Source of the DNA: Atherinomorus stipes | Taxonomy: Eukaryota > Chordata > Actinopteri > Atheriniformes > Atherinidae | Direction: 5' to 3' | Length of the DNA: 64,000 nt | Assembly (NCBI GenBank): GCA_023101725.1 | Contig: JALJCO010008684.1 | Coordinates: forward strand, 386,501-450,500 | Part shown: positions 24,802 through 38,100 of the stretch, in pieces | Layout: each line of letters starts with the position of its first letter | How positions within the stretch are numbered: position 1 is the first letter of the stretch | Program-made: the position numbers and the translations under genes | Notes under the pieces: model-generated | Database searches by the model: none | What the model saw: only the letters and a program-made list of their open reading frames with translations | What the model was told of the DNA's origin: nothing

Positions 24802-26056
24802 GTGTATACTAAACGTAGGAAGTATTCTTAAAAAAAAAAAAAAAAAAAAAAAAACCTGAATCAGCGTGATTATCTGACCGGGTGCTAAAATGAAAATAAA
24901 AAGGGAAAGAAAGATGTTGTGGGAGAGAACAAAGAGTATGTGTAAACTATTTATGGTTGGTTTCAATACACAAAGACAAATGTCCATATTAAAAAAGCAA
25001 GTCATAACAACAAACCCTTCATTCGATCAAACAAAAAGAATCAGCATTTACTTTTTAATATCTGATGTAAACAACCACAAAACCCAAAGTCTGCCCCAAA
25101 TCATATTCCAAACTGAGTGTTAGAATTCTTTGAGACCAATACCCTGAATTGCTACCAATTAAGATAGGGTTTTTCTTTTCAAACTTATTTTCTACAACTG
25201 CTGTGATGTAGATGAAGCTATATTTTGACATATACTGTCCGTTTCTTTTGATTACCGTATGTGCAGCACATTGGGTTGCCTTACGCATGTAAAATAAATA
25301 CATTTATTCTACTTTCATGTTTACAAAATTTAATCTATGCCCATTTATGTTTCAGTTACTTATGACCTCTATCAAAATTGAGCAGATTTGAGCAGAAAAA
25401 AAAGTGGCAATTCTTCTGTTTTGGACAATGACATGGCAATACAAACTTTTATTAGGTTACTAAATGAAAGGCATTGCAAAACATACAAACTCAAAATGTT
25501 CACTATAAAAAAAAGAGTCATCTTTCATATTTAGTGGAGAATTCTAAAAAGAAAAGCTATTTTTTAAAAAGTTAAATCAAGGTTAAAACACTTAAACCAT
25601 TTTGTAATCTCTTAAGGCTGTGATAAATCATACTAAATATTAAGTCAGCTGCGGTAGCAACTTTGCTTTGGTAAGTTAATATAGTGCAATATCGTTAAAC
25701 TGGTAAAATGAAACTTTAATTCCTGTCCTATCCATTAAATCCTCCATACAGACTGCATGTCAGCACACAATATAAAAAGAGTCAAAATGTAAAAAAAAAA
25801 AAGAAAAAAAAAGACAAAGAATCAGGTATTAAGTCGAACTGTTATATAAATTATTTACATGTATAATCTCATATACCTTCAGTAATGAAAGTACTCGTTT
25901 ACGTCAAGTTTGCAACATGATGACAGAATCTTATCTGACTGTACAAGTACATCAAAGGAAATGGCACAGTCCCTTTGCTCATTTCAGACACATGCACGCA
26001 CGCACACACACGTATAAACACACACAAACACGCACGCACACAAAAACAGGATGACA
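24802..26056. other. Intergenic between odad3 and slc44a2 / slc44a2 3' UTR
   Basis: Contains an A-run of about 25 at 24830-24854. On the minus strand an AATAAA lies near 25448-25453, a plausible polyadenylation signal for the short-tail slc44a2 transcript, about 600 bp after its stop. Otherwise nothing seen. Confidence 0.5.
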
Positions 26057-26166
26057 TTAGTCTACAGATTTGGGCTCATCATTGGACTTCTTCATGAGGG
26101 TGAGCAGGTTCTGGGACATAAAATACGGCCTCTCAGCAGATCCATCGTTGCGCTCCAGGTCCTCCA
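26057..26166 (-). CDS. slc44a2: slc44a2 alternative last exon, short tail
   Basis: Acceptor tcacag then 110 nt encoding (L)[18 protein letters not shown] ... SNDEPKSVD and stop. This matches the canonical CTL2 end ([20 protein letters not shown]). It is the more distal of two mutually exclusive 3' exons and gives a 711-aa protein. Confidence 0.9.
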
Positions 26167-29100
26167 CTGTGACATGAACAGAAAAAACTGAGAAATATTT
26201 TCTGAACAGCATACCAGCACTAAACTATTACCTGCTTACATTGACACGCTGTCTTTCTAAAAAGTTTATATTATTCAGCCAAAGAGGGGTATGTTATAGA
26301 TTTGATTAAAGAAACGCTAATCTTTTTAAAAAGGAGGGGGTCGGGGAAATTTTGTTGCAAAGAATGGTTTATTTAGTCTGACTTTTCTCATTTTTCTTAA
26401 AGTATCTCTTCTTTTAAAATGTTCACAAATCACGACCACACAGTCAAGAATGTGTGATTAGGGTTCTACTTACAATTTTGACGGTCCACAAGCCAAGAGT
26501 GACAGTTAAACAAGTAATATGACCTTGACATGTAAAATTGTTGGAAAACTCTCTGAAGACAAAGTCAGAACTGTCTTAGACCTGAAAAATCACCAGTTTC
26601 CAGACCCTAAACCATCATAACAGTCACATTTATCCATTACAGAAATACAATGCTTAAATACAATCACCTTTAATCAAGATTCACATCCAAATAACTGTGG
26701 AATGTCATCAGTGTTTTCAGTGGAAAATTAACTTACATCTTTCACAAGGTGACAGACAAGAAAAGAGGTACAAAAGCATCCAAAGATTTAAGATGTAGCG
26801 AGCATTCAGAAGGCCATGTCAATACCATGCAGCACTTAGATGGAGAGACAAGTTGAGGGGAAGGACAGAGCAAGGCAGGTGGAGTCTGTAAACAAGTGGG
26901 GGGTTCAGCAGATTATGAGAGGTCATGATGTCAGAATCATGGCGACACAATCACAGCACTTACGCCAGTCCCAAGTACCAAGGCAAGTAGGTGGCAATAC
27001 AATATATGAGATCCCATCTGGGAGAGGATCTCAATAAGACCGAAGCCAAAAAGTACATAATAAACACACACTACTGTATATACACAAGTTCTATAGGCAA
27101 AAAAGATCCAGTATTAATAGAGTATATCAAATAAGTCTGAAACATTTTGGCGTCAGCTGGTATATTGTAAACAGTGAAAGAGATTCACCATTGATTGAGA
27201 TGCTTGTTCTGACTGTAAACACTGTTCTTATGTGGTTCTGTAGTTCATCTGGTGATGGGATTCAGACAACAAATACTGACAGTAATCAGGCACAGGTTCA
27301 GCACACACTATGTTCTACAGACCTTCACAATATAAAAAACCAACACGTTCTAAAACCAACACAAAGGAGCCTTTTTTTCAAGCTACAGAGATGCACTGGG
27401 CTTTTGACCTGCTTTACTCTGACTGACAGCAGCCTTCCTCCGGTGGACGTCACTTCAGTCTCATAGCAAAGCCAGCTGGAATTTTCTAGTATGCTGAACA
27501 TTTAACAGGTCCATATCACAAAGCTGTAAGCACACATCTTTCAATCTTTATGCTTTAAGAGGTTTTTCCAAGCCTTACTTTCATTGCAAAATCTACTACT
27601 ATGGTGCTGTTGGAGGACCATTTTCCTTCACATCCTCTTTTTCCTCAGTTTTTTCACCAGTCCCCTCTTTGTCAGCCTCCTCAGCAGGAGCTGACACCTC
27701 CTCTGTCTTTTCCTCTGCTTTCAGCTCCTGCTTTTCTGCTGCTTCTGTCACCTCTGGTTCTTCCGTCTTTTCAGTTGCCTCTGCCTGACTGACTTTTTGT
27801 TCCTCTGTCTTCTCCTCTTTTGGCTCTTCAGCATCAGCCTTGGACTGCAGGGGCTGCTCCTCCTCATTGTCCTGCTTGAGCACCTCCTGCTGTTTCAGCT
27901 GGACCTCTCCGTCCTGCTGCTGAAGAGGCGTTTCCTCCTCCACTTTCACTTCGTCCGCTTGTTTTGCAGCATCCGCCTGCTCAAAGCCGTCACATTCTTC
28001 CACCTTCTTGGCTTTGGATAGGATCTCGTGCAGCTCAGGAGACATGAAGTAAGGCCTCTCGGAGGAGCCATCATTTCTTTCCAAGTCCTCACCTTATTGA
28101 ATGTGTGGGTATGCATTTTTTAAAAATTAAGTTAATGGAAAAACATGGGAAACGCAAGAGAGAGAGTGGGGAAATTAAGGTAAAGTGGAATTAATGGGAA
28201 AAACAAGACAAAGAGAATAGTCAGAAACATGGCAGAAAGCAGAGGAAACCAGCAGCTTAGCTTAACACAGTTGTATTAGTGAAGACCATATCTGATGATC
28301 AACTAACGAAAAATTACTCACAAAAGCAGAGGAACAGTGTGTCCACACACATGGCGTACACGCTGAAGAAGCCATGAGCGATCAGGTACGATCCCACAAC
28401 CACCGTCTAAGAGGACAAAGTTAGAAAAGTCATCAAATAGAAGCTTGAAACTCAACATCAAATCACATAAAAATAACCGTTCTTACCAGTATTGGCACCC
28501 AGTAGTAGTTGAGAGAAGGTGCAGCATCCTCTACAGCTTTGATTCTTCCAGAGAAGAAGAAGAAAGAGAAAATCCCTATGCAGAGATAAAATGCAAATGA
28601 GTCGATCTAAACGAGAACTCTCAGAGTTCAGATCTAAAAATAAAAACTTCTCTTACCCACAATGCCAACAATAAGGAGCTTCCCAAGAAACAGCAGGAAG
28701 TCGGTCACTTTATCTAAAACAGCCACCCTGTGTTGGACGCAGCACAGCGTTTGTCAGAGACTCCAAATAAACAAAGAGTAACACAAAAAATGAAGAGAAA
28801 AAAAGACATGCTAAAACAAACCAAAGATAAAATATAGCAACTGTATGTGCAAAAGTCTTGAGCCACCTGTCATTTCTTTATATTTTCCTTCCACGCTGAT
28901 GGAAGATTTTGAATAAAAATCGACTAGCACCATAAACACCAGCAAAAAAGCAAAAAACAAAACAGAATTTATTACATTACTAGCAGTACTTTGTAGAAAT
29001 AATGCACAGATCAACAGTGACCAAGCCTTTCTCTCCTCCATATCATTCTCTCAAGTCTTGGCTTTCAGGAGAAAAAAATACTTGCACTGAAACAAATGCA

Positions 29101-32100
29101 CAAAGGAAATTATTTACACTTTTTCCTTATTTACAATGATTTTTGCTTCTATTTACCTACTATCCTCACAAAACCAACTCAAACTTAGCTGCTTTTGGTG
29201 CCACAGTGCATTAAAAACCTCTTCTTGGCTTTATTCCAGCCACAGAGGACCATCATTTTCGTTCTTTTCAGGCACACATGGAACTTTATGCTCACTTGTT
29301 GATCTTTGACTGCTCTTAATTGGACATTACCGTTGTTTTAAGCTCTCTGATTGTTGGAAAGTTTGACAGGAATCATCATTTCCAGGTCAAAATAGAGGTC
29401 TCTCAGCAACATAGCAGTGATCGTGGCATTTTGTTATTATGAAAATGTGATAAATGATCATGTTATCATGGACAACTAATTCATTCACTGAATACATGCA
29501 TTTATGGCAGGATTATAAACCTCCTGGATGGAATATAAATGCCTGGAAAACTTCTGTAGGTCACCTAAAGGGTAAACTATCCATCCCAATTAACCCCATT
29601 GAGTTACACACTACCGTCCCTGAGAAATAGTTGGCAATACAAGCAAATTCAACCACTTAGCTCTGAGCTTTTTAAAACATAAATAAAGCGTCTAACTCAA
29701 AGAATGACCAAGTGTTTTTTCTTCACATAACAGACAACCTGAAAAAACAAAATAAAACAAAAACCCTACATTTTATGCATATATATATATATATATATAT
29801 ACATATACATTTAAAGAAAGAGTCGTTCCTGACTTTTGCACAGTGTTAACAACACAATCTTAAAAACAAAATCCCACCTGACAATGTTTCTCATCAGAAG
29901 GAAGAATGCATCTCGAGCCGAGGTACAGAAATTTTTGCCATAGATTGCAATCTGGAGAATGGCAAAATATAAAAAACAACTTAATGGCTGAAGATATCTC
30001 AGTCAGCTGTGTCATTTGATAAAAGCTCACCATGATGTAGGCATTTCTGTTCAGGAACTTGATACATTTCTCCAGGCACCAGAAGCAGCACTTCATGCAG
30101 CTTAGCAGAAATTTAGCAAACTTGTTCTGAGCACCTGAAAGACACCAGGAAATGAACTCTGTTATGATGGGATGTGCATTCTTCAGGTCATTCAGTGAAA
30201 ACAGTACATGCATTTTTTTCATTATATTTAAAACTGTGTCAAAGAGAGAACAAAGTATGCAGGATGCGGAACATTGAACTTTACAGTAAACCAGGCACTT
30301 TTATCAGCAATACTAGATAAACTAATGACTTGCCCATGAATCTTAAACCTCAGTTACATAAATACGTAATGATTATAAAAGTGTGTAATATACTCAACCT
30401 TTTAATTTGTGATCCAGATATTCCAAAATGACCCTAATGACTTGGACCAATGACAGGATCAGAGAACCAAAAGCCAGGGACCCTGTGTGGTATCTACATA
30501 TGAACAGGAAACAGAGGCCAATTGTGAGCATTAGACACTCTTTTCCCTGCTGGGAAAACCCACCCTGCTGACGTAACATATGTCTTTTTGGAGAGAACAA
30601 CCTTTTTTATTTAAAATCCTGGCAGCTTTGTGCATCTTTTCCTGCCAAGTATGATGCCACAATGCAGCACTAGGCTCTATAATCTACTAATCTTAGTTAC
30701 TATTTTAAGATACAGAATACTCATATTGGTGTATTTCTTTTTTTTAATGTATAAAAAATGTGCTGTATAAGCTTACCTGAGAGCCCGTCCCAGAGAGGAG
30801 AAGATGGGGAAAGCAGGGATATCATCCGGCTTCTTAAAGGCCCAGTAATACGATGCAAATGCCCCAGACAGAGTAACCTGGCCCAGGGCCGTCACAAAGT
30901 TGGCACACCAGAAGAAGAGGAAGACGTTATAGAACTGAAACAAGATGAGGTATTTGTGGTAGAGCGTCTCACCACCGTAGAAAGCAAACAGGCACTCTGC
31001 GTCTGGGCATACAGTAGAAGCATTGGAGGTGTTGAATGTCTGCAGAGGCAGAGAAAAGAAGCAGTTCACTTCAGAGACGGCTCACGTAAAAAGCTTTGTT
31101 ATCATCATATCAGTGCTTTTATGAGTCCCTTTTTGCAGAATATCAGGTATTTTTGGCTTGATGCAGCAACGACATTTTTAGGTGTACCTCAGGATTGCAG
31201 GTTTCTCGTGCAAACGGACAGTCAGAGTTGTTGAACACTTTGTACACCTGCTCATTAGACGTAGACAAGAACCTGGTAAAAGCTGTTAAGGTGACATGGT
31301 AAGAATATCCTGGAAAAAGTTACAATTAAGAGTCGTGGTGCAGTGGGTCATGTCATTGCAGACTTGTGAAAGGATACACAGCTGTAATGGTCCAGTAAGC
31401 GATCACAACGGCCAGAAGAGCAAATGTCAGCAGTGGGTAGAACAGTGCTGACATAACATGGCCAACAGCTCTGGAAGAAAAACAAAAAAACACCATGTTA
31501 GCATGATTTTGTCAAAAAAAAAAAAAAGTTGCAGAAGGAAGAAGGCTGAGGTTTCAATGTTCTTGTTTTTGGTAAGCAGGAAAAACAAATCTACCGGCGG
31601 CAAAAGACACTGTAAATGTAATATTTTATAATCTTTTCTTGCTAAACCTTTAACTTTCACACAGACACACCAGGAAAATAGCAATATTAGCATTCTTTTT
31701 AATGGCAGTGAACAGCTGAAAAGTATACATGTCAAACAGGATATTTTACCCATCATACCACTCCTAAATAAAATCCCCAGCACAAAGCATCTAAAATAAA
31801 TAACCTGCTGGCTTCTTTGATCAGAGCGATGGCGATCAGGATCCTCTTCCTGAGGAAGATGAGTAGCAGGAGAATGATGACCTCCACAATGGCAAGGATG
31901 ATCACTGCAAAAGGGGGAATTCAGTAGATCAATAAATATAAACTTTATTAATGCCAATTAGAGTGCCAATTAGGAAATTATCAGATCAGTCTGGTTTATT
32001 AACTTCATTCAGAGATATGTTACACTGTAGAAATGTGCTTTAGCTTACTGAAGGCTAGCCAGGTCTGTCTGATCTGCAGGTAGATGGAGAAGTCCGTTTG

Positions 32101-35100
32101 CAAGCCCAAGTCACGGATGGTAACATCAGCACCTGGCTCACCCTTCAGGCTGGCAAACTCCCAGTAGCAGTGGAAAATGCCTGTAATCAGTCAAGTTTGT
32201 TTCATTAAAAATCAATCTTAAAGGAAAACTTTATGATAGTTCCAGATTGAGGCCTTACCGTATCCAATGACAAGAATAACCAAAACAATCATGACCCAGA
32301 CCATGACACCTGCCAAGAATCGCAGCAGGACGATGAAAATCAAGCTGACAACCATGGCAATCAGCAGGCCGCTAGAGAGGGGGGAATGCATCATCAAGAA
32401 TAAATCTATTCAGTTTACATGAATAAATATTTAAAATATTTATAATTTGTATATTATGGCTACATTTTCAATTATTCATGTTTCTGCAGCAGCTCAGTAG
32501 ACTTACAGTAATATCCAATGCCAAGACTGAGTGTAGTCTTCAAAGATTCTCATGGCCACCTGACGAGCCTCCACAGCCACGTTTGACTTCCTGTTAGGAG
32601 AAGAAAATAAAAATAATCATAATTTAAAAATAATTCAGTTCATGAAACCCCCCAGAACACAGAAAATGTAATAAAACATGATCAAACTATCTAAATATCT
32701 GTGTTTAACTGAGCACAAGAACATCAAAAATAATTATCTATTTCATGATTTAACCTGATTTCATTTTACTATCAAAGGTAAAATCAGCTTTCTCTGGGTA
32801 CCACCAGTTTGTATCACATACGAATTTTGAATAACAGCTATTTAAAGACCAACATGTAGAGGCGCCAACATGGTTTCACCAAGTTGTTCTTCGTTTTGAG
32901 TCAAAACACAAAAATAACATCAGCCTCCATCTCAATTTATGATTTATTCCATGAATCCTCACCAGAGTCATAACAACTAAAAAACAAATATACATCAACA
33001 AAAAGCCTACACTGTGGACATTTGGAAAAGTTTTTTTTCTTTTTAAAGGCTAAATTTCGAGTAGTGAACAACATAAAAAATGTTGAAGGTTCTTCAGCTG
33101 AGAAGGGGAGACCAGCATTTCCAAGCTCTGCTTTGGTGAGGTGGATCTGAAGTTTTGCTCTGGTTTGCTGCAGTTTGGTCAGCTTGATTTGTGCCTCAGC
33201 AGGAGTACCTGTGCCTCTGCTCTTTTATTTTTCTGTTTCAGAAGACATTAATTCTGTGGCAAAGACCGCTTCAAGCCCGGTTTCTGAGCACCTGTAACAG
33301 CTTCCTACCAGTTAGGATCCAGGTTAAGGCTGGACGATAATTCAATATCGATATATATAGATCGATAGAGGTTTTTTCAATAGAAAAAAAGGTCAATAAA
33401 AGTTCAAAATAGAAACACAGTTTTCTGCTGTAGCCTATCAGGTAGCATGATACTACAGTCAGTCCTTCCACCAAACCAATCACAAACGCAGACCAGGCAA
33501 AGGCTGAACTGGAATTCAGTGTTAGTGTGATCTTTATTATTAGGGTGGGGAGAAAATATCAATACACTGAAATATCGCGATATTTTCATATGCAGATTTC
33601 ATATTGATATTCAAAAATGTAATATTGATCGATTTAACCAACGAAATATCGCAAGATATCATCTCTTACAAAATCTCGTGAGATTTCATTGGTAAAATAG
33701 ATCGTTATCATATTGATATTTAAAAAAGTGGTATCAGGATGTGAAAATATTGCAATATTTCAGTGTATTGATATTTTTTCCCAGCCCTATTTATTACTGT
33801 ATAAGTAGGTCATTCAGCAAAAGCTTAAATGGCCAGGGCTGCACCTAAAATGGCTTTTAATTTTATAATGACTTTTTTCTTTTCTTTTTTGAAAATAAAT
33901 ATCGATATCGATCGATACAGATTTTTTTTTTATCGCTATTCTTTTTTTCTATATCGTCCAGCCCTAATCCAGGTTATGATTCAGTTCCAGGGCTGAGATC
34001 CAGAATACATGTTATGTCTGCATTAGAAGTGGCCGACTCACTTTCCTCTACATAGGCTTACTATCCCCTTCAACATCCTGAATCCCTTGGGGAGGTTTAG
34101 AGTTCTCACCTCCAAGAATGTCCAGAGCTGCACCGGTGTATTCACCTCTCTTAAAGGGTCATTGGCTGTGACCAATTTCAGGGTTTTACAACATTTTCTT
34201 CCTGAAATCCAACTTGAAATCCTACCCCGTTTTGGGATCAAGATGATCCTGTTTTTTGGATCAAAGTTATCCAAATCCTACTGAAAAGTTTTGAACAAGA
34301 CAAACTGAAGGTTCTATCCAGATTAAAAGTAGAATTGGGTTACTTGATCCAACTGGATTTACCAATCCTTCTTTCTGTTTTGAACAACCCGTTTTCAAGA
34401 TTTTACCCAATCCAGATAACTTTTATCTGGATTAAATCTTTTGAACAACTGGCCCCAGATGATCGTACAGGTGCCTCGTCAAGGTGATTTATCACAAAGC
34501 ATCATGAAGTCATCATTCATTTTTTCTACTTGTGACTTAACATGACAGATATAGTTTCAGTCAGTGGTGAAATGTGACACTATCCAGTCTCATCAAAATA
34601 ATATGCAGAGAGAATAAAAAATCTGCAGCTGGAGTTTGCTGATAGAAAACAGACATAAAGCCCGTTCAGGGTGTGCACAAACAGAGCAGAGCCAAACAGA
34701 ATAAATCAGTGTAACATCTGGGATTGTTGATATGATGCTGGACACAATCCAGCATAAAATGTGATGAGAATTTTTTCAACTATACTTTTTTGCTGTTTTC
34801 TCTCTTTACAGATGAATATAAGTGACATCCTGTTTTCTATCAAAGTAACTCAATTTCAGTTATACCAACAAATTCTAGATTGGGAAATTTTTCATGGAGG
34901 AGACTATTGAGTAATTTGTGAGCATCAAAATGGTCTGTGGAGGGACGGATTCATGACCAGAACCCAACTATTCTGGAGAACAGCTCTAGTAAATCTTGCT
35001 GTTTATTGCAAAAGCAACAAACAGGGATTACATTCAGGAAAATGGAGACTCACATTGGGAAGAGTTTGTGATTTGGTTGGTGTTACAGTACAAACAGGGC

Positions 35101-38100
35101 TCTTCTTTTCAGTCAGATCCACAGGTTACTCATAATACTCATTCTGTTGTTAGAGGACCAAAACGCTGACAGTCGAGACTGAACTTGAGATTTTAAATGT
35201 GAGTTCAATAGAAAAATTGTTTTATCACAGTGGTTACATTCATCTATTTCATGTGGTTTATGATTGTGTCATATGTTTCCATGTCTCCAAGCAGCTGCTT
35301 AACTGATCAAAGACACATTTAAAGTCCTTTTAGTCCATGGTTTTCAAGCCCCCCTTTTTGGCTGGGAAACTACAGTATTTTAACCTTTTTTCCCAGTCGA
35401 CCTCCCGTATTAGTATTTTCCCATAAATATCCCTTATTATGATATAGCATATCAAAAAAGTCTGACAAATCCTTGGTCAGCTAATGATCAATTAATTCTG
35501 CATCACAAATTAAGCTGAAATGTGGACTGAGCTCAAAGAATTTGCGTCGCACATCCATGATGATGTTTTTAATGGTTTTCAGGTTAAGAAAAAAAAGGTG
35601 AATAAATACTGTTTGGCTTGTGCACTTAGAATAAACATTGTCTCACACAAAAGAGAAGACTCACTTTGAAGCCTCCAGCACCTCAGAGGCATTGACACTG
35701 ACCCCGTCGTCATCAACAAACGTGGTTTCGTTGCCCACCACCACCACCCCACCTTTCATCGTTGCCAGGTCTGGAAGGCAGCGGCGTGTGACTGTAGAGG
35801 AAAGGTTTTTTATTTGATTCAGCTTCAGGCAGGAAAAACAGACCAACAGTCGGAGCAGCTTGCAGGTGATATGCTGAACAAGCTTCTTACTTACAGGGTT
35901 TACTGCGAATCAGCATGGCAGGACACAAGCCATCCCTGAGGATCTCAGGAGGACTCTACATCATAGAAAACACATTTTGATAGAAATATTTCTGTCCTCT
36001 TGCACATCAAACTGCATCCATTTAAGCTTGAGCAAAACATGAGGGATCTAATGTTTTATACTTTACCAGTTTAGCGAAGTCAACGCCTTCCTTGCAGTAT
36101 CTCCTGTAGTATTCATGATCTTTTTTTATGCCTAACTTTGCTTTCACCAACGTCAGATGCCTGTCCGGACACGTTTCCACACATAACTGGACACAAACAG
36201 CAACAGACAGTCACATTGCTTCGCCTGGTTGTTTGCATGAGCAGCGATAATCACGGTAAGATGTAGATGTATTTCCTGACCTGTGTAGTGGGACACTGGA
36301 ACTCCAGCAGCACCAGAGGACTGGCACATTTCAGGATGTTGAAGTAAAACAGGAAAGGTTTCTTTCTGCAGCGTGACAGTAAAACAGAAATCTGTAAATA
36401 AGAGTCATTATCTGGAATCTACATAGTCATTTACATTCATTTCTTTTCTCAGGTGACCTACTCCAGGTGTGTTCCGGCCTGCCCACAGAACTGGCCTCTA
36501 CTGTCCGTGGGATAAATCACTTTTCTGGGGTCACCCTGAGACCAGGCTGCAGAGAGAAGAATCCATTCTATAGTCATTTCTATAAATTAATAACACTGTA
36601 ATTAATATCTGCAGTGGAAAACAATAAATTAAAAAATATATATCTGCAGTGGAGCTGACATGCATGTATGCAACATGCAACAATATTGTGACTGCACCAG
36701 GGATCTGCAGTGATCTGAGCTTGAAGGCTTTTTACTAAATGCTCACTCATGATGTTATAATAAAGATCTCAAACGAGGCAACCCTGAAGAAGGGAGGGGG
36801 GTTGAGTGGGTCACTCCACGCCACTAACATGACCAGTTTGCAAAGAGGAGTGAATTAAAGGAAGGAAAAATTAATAATCTCGCTGACGAACATCAGATAA
36901 CTCCAGGAAACTGTGCAGAGAATCACATCTGAACGCTCTCTGCAGTCGCCTTTTATAAATGTTCAACGGACAAACGTTCTCACGGCTGAAAAGACTTTGG
37001 ATTGCTGTTTGGCTTGCAAGCACAAGAGGCAGGCCGTGATGGAAAAAAGCATGCTGAGGACATCTGTGCAATGGTTGTTCACAGTATGGTGAGAATGATG
37101 AAGCTTCACACCTTTCCAGGAGCGCAACACTTTTTGTGTTGAAATCAACATTAAATGTAGTTAAAAATATTTATAATTATACATTTATGTCTCATCACAG
37201 AGGTGTGTGAAACATTAGACTGTAAACTGTAGAAGTTGCAGAGGATTAAAGGTACCAGCTGTATTCACAAGCTCACACATTGACCATTTCAATATGGCTA
37301 CAGTCAGGAATTTAACAGGTAAGATGCTTTGGATGCAGGAGAAATGGACAAGTGTAACGATCGGTCACAACAAGATAAATGCCGTTGAAACGTGCAAATG
37401 TGATGAGAGTAAAGATAAAGGATCAGCCTTACCCAGGATACCCACAGCAAAGTACCCAAACAAGAATACGATGAAGAGAATACAGCAGAGGATATCTGTG
37501 CAGCCCCTGAGGAGGGAAGAGAAGAGGCAAAATAATGTTAATGATATGCTCAGAAAGGGAGAAAACCAAGTTTAACAGATGCTCTTTACCTGTTGTGTAT
37601 CGGTCCTTTGAAATTTGGGTCGAACTTCCTGGACTCCCCTGAGGATAAAAACAGAAACAGACTTGTTAATGTTTCTGAATCTAAACTGAATTTCAGACTT
37701 TCACCTTTCACAATGTTTGCAGGGAGTTAGATAAATCTTGTGCTCACATCAAAGACCTTTTTGATCCACCATGTAAGCCTTAATGAGGTATTACACAGAA
37801 TCACAATTTGCATCAGCCCTGAACACAAATGCAAGTAAAAAGTCACAGCTCGAAGCTCTAAAACACTTGACTGCTTTAATGGGCCTTGATTTGTTTCTTT
37901 CTCGTCATGTTCCTGTAGATTCGCTGGTGTGGTTCTGATCATTCTGAACCAATTCCAGCCAAGATTAAAGGTGGTTTGTGAAGTTGCAAACTTCTTTTTG
38001 GAGAGAAGACATTTTCCTCTGGTGACCCTTCCACCCTTTCAGTAATTGTATTGATACAAACATCTAACAGGCTAACTGAGTTTTGCAGAGTCTGAGATGG

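Larger units (their letters stand above)
32591..35664. other. Long slc44a2 intron 8
   Basis: Contains the nested MITE pair at 33325-33966. A block around 34030-34460 ending CAACTGGCCCC may be another degraded repeat. No coding sequence recognised. Confidence 0.5.

Noticed and set aside
27601..28021. Leu/Phe-rich plus-strand ORFs resembling membrane proteins
   Set aside because: They are the antisense of the Glu/Lys-rich slc44a2 exon; Glu codons read backward give Leu/Phe/Ser.
30758..31234. 158-codon plus-strand ORF
   Set aside because: Antisense of slc44a2 exons 30777-31039 and 31188-31272, which are well supported on the minus strand.
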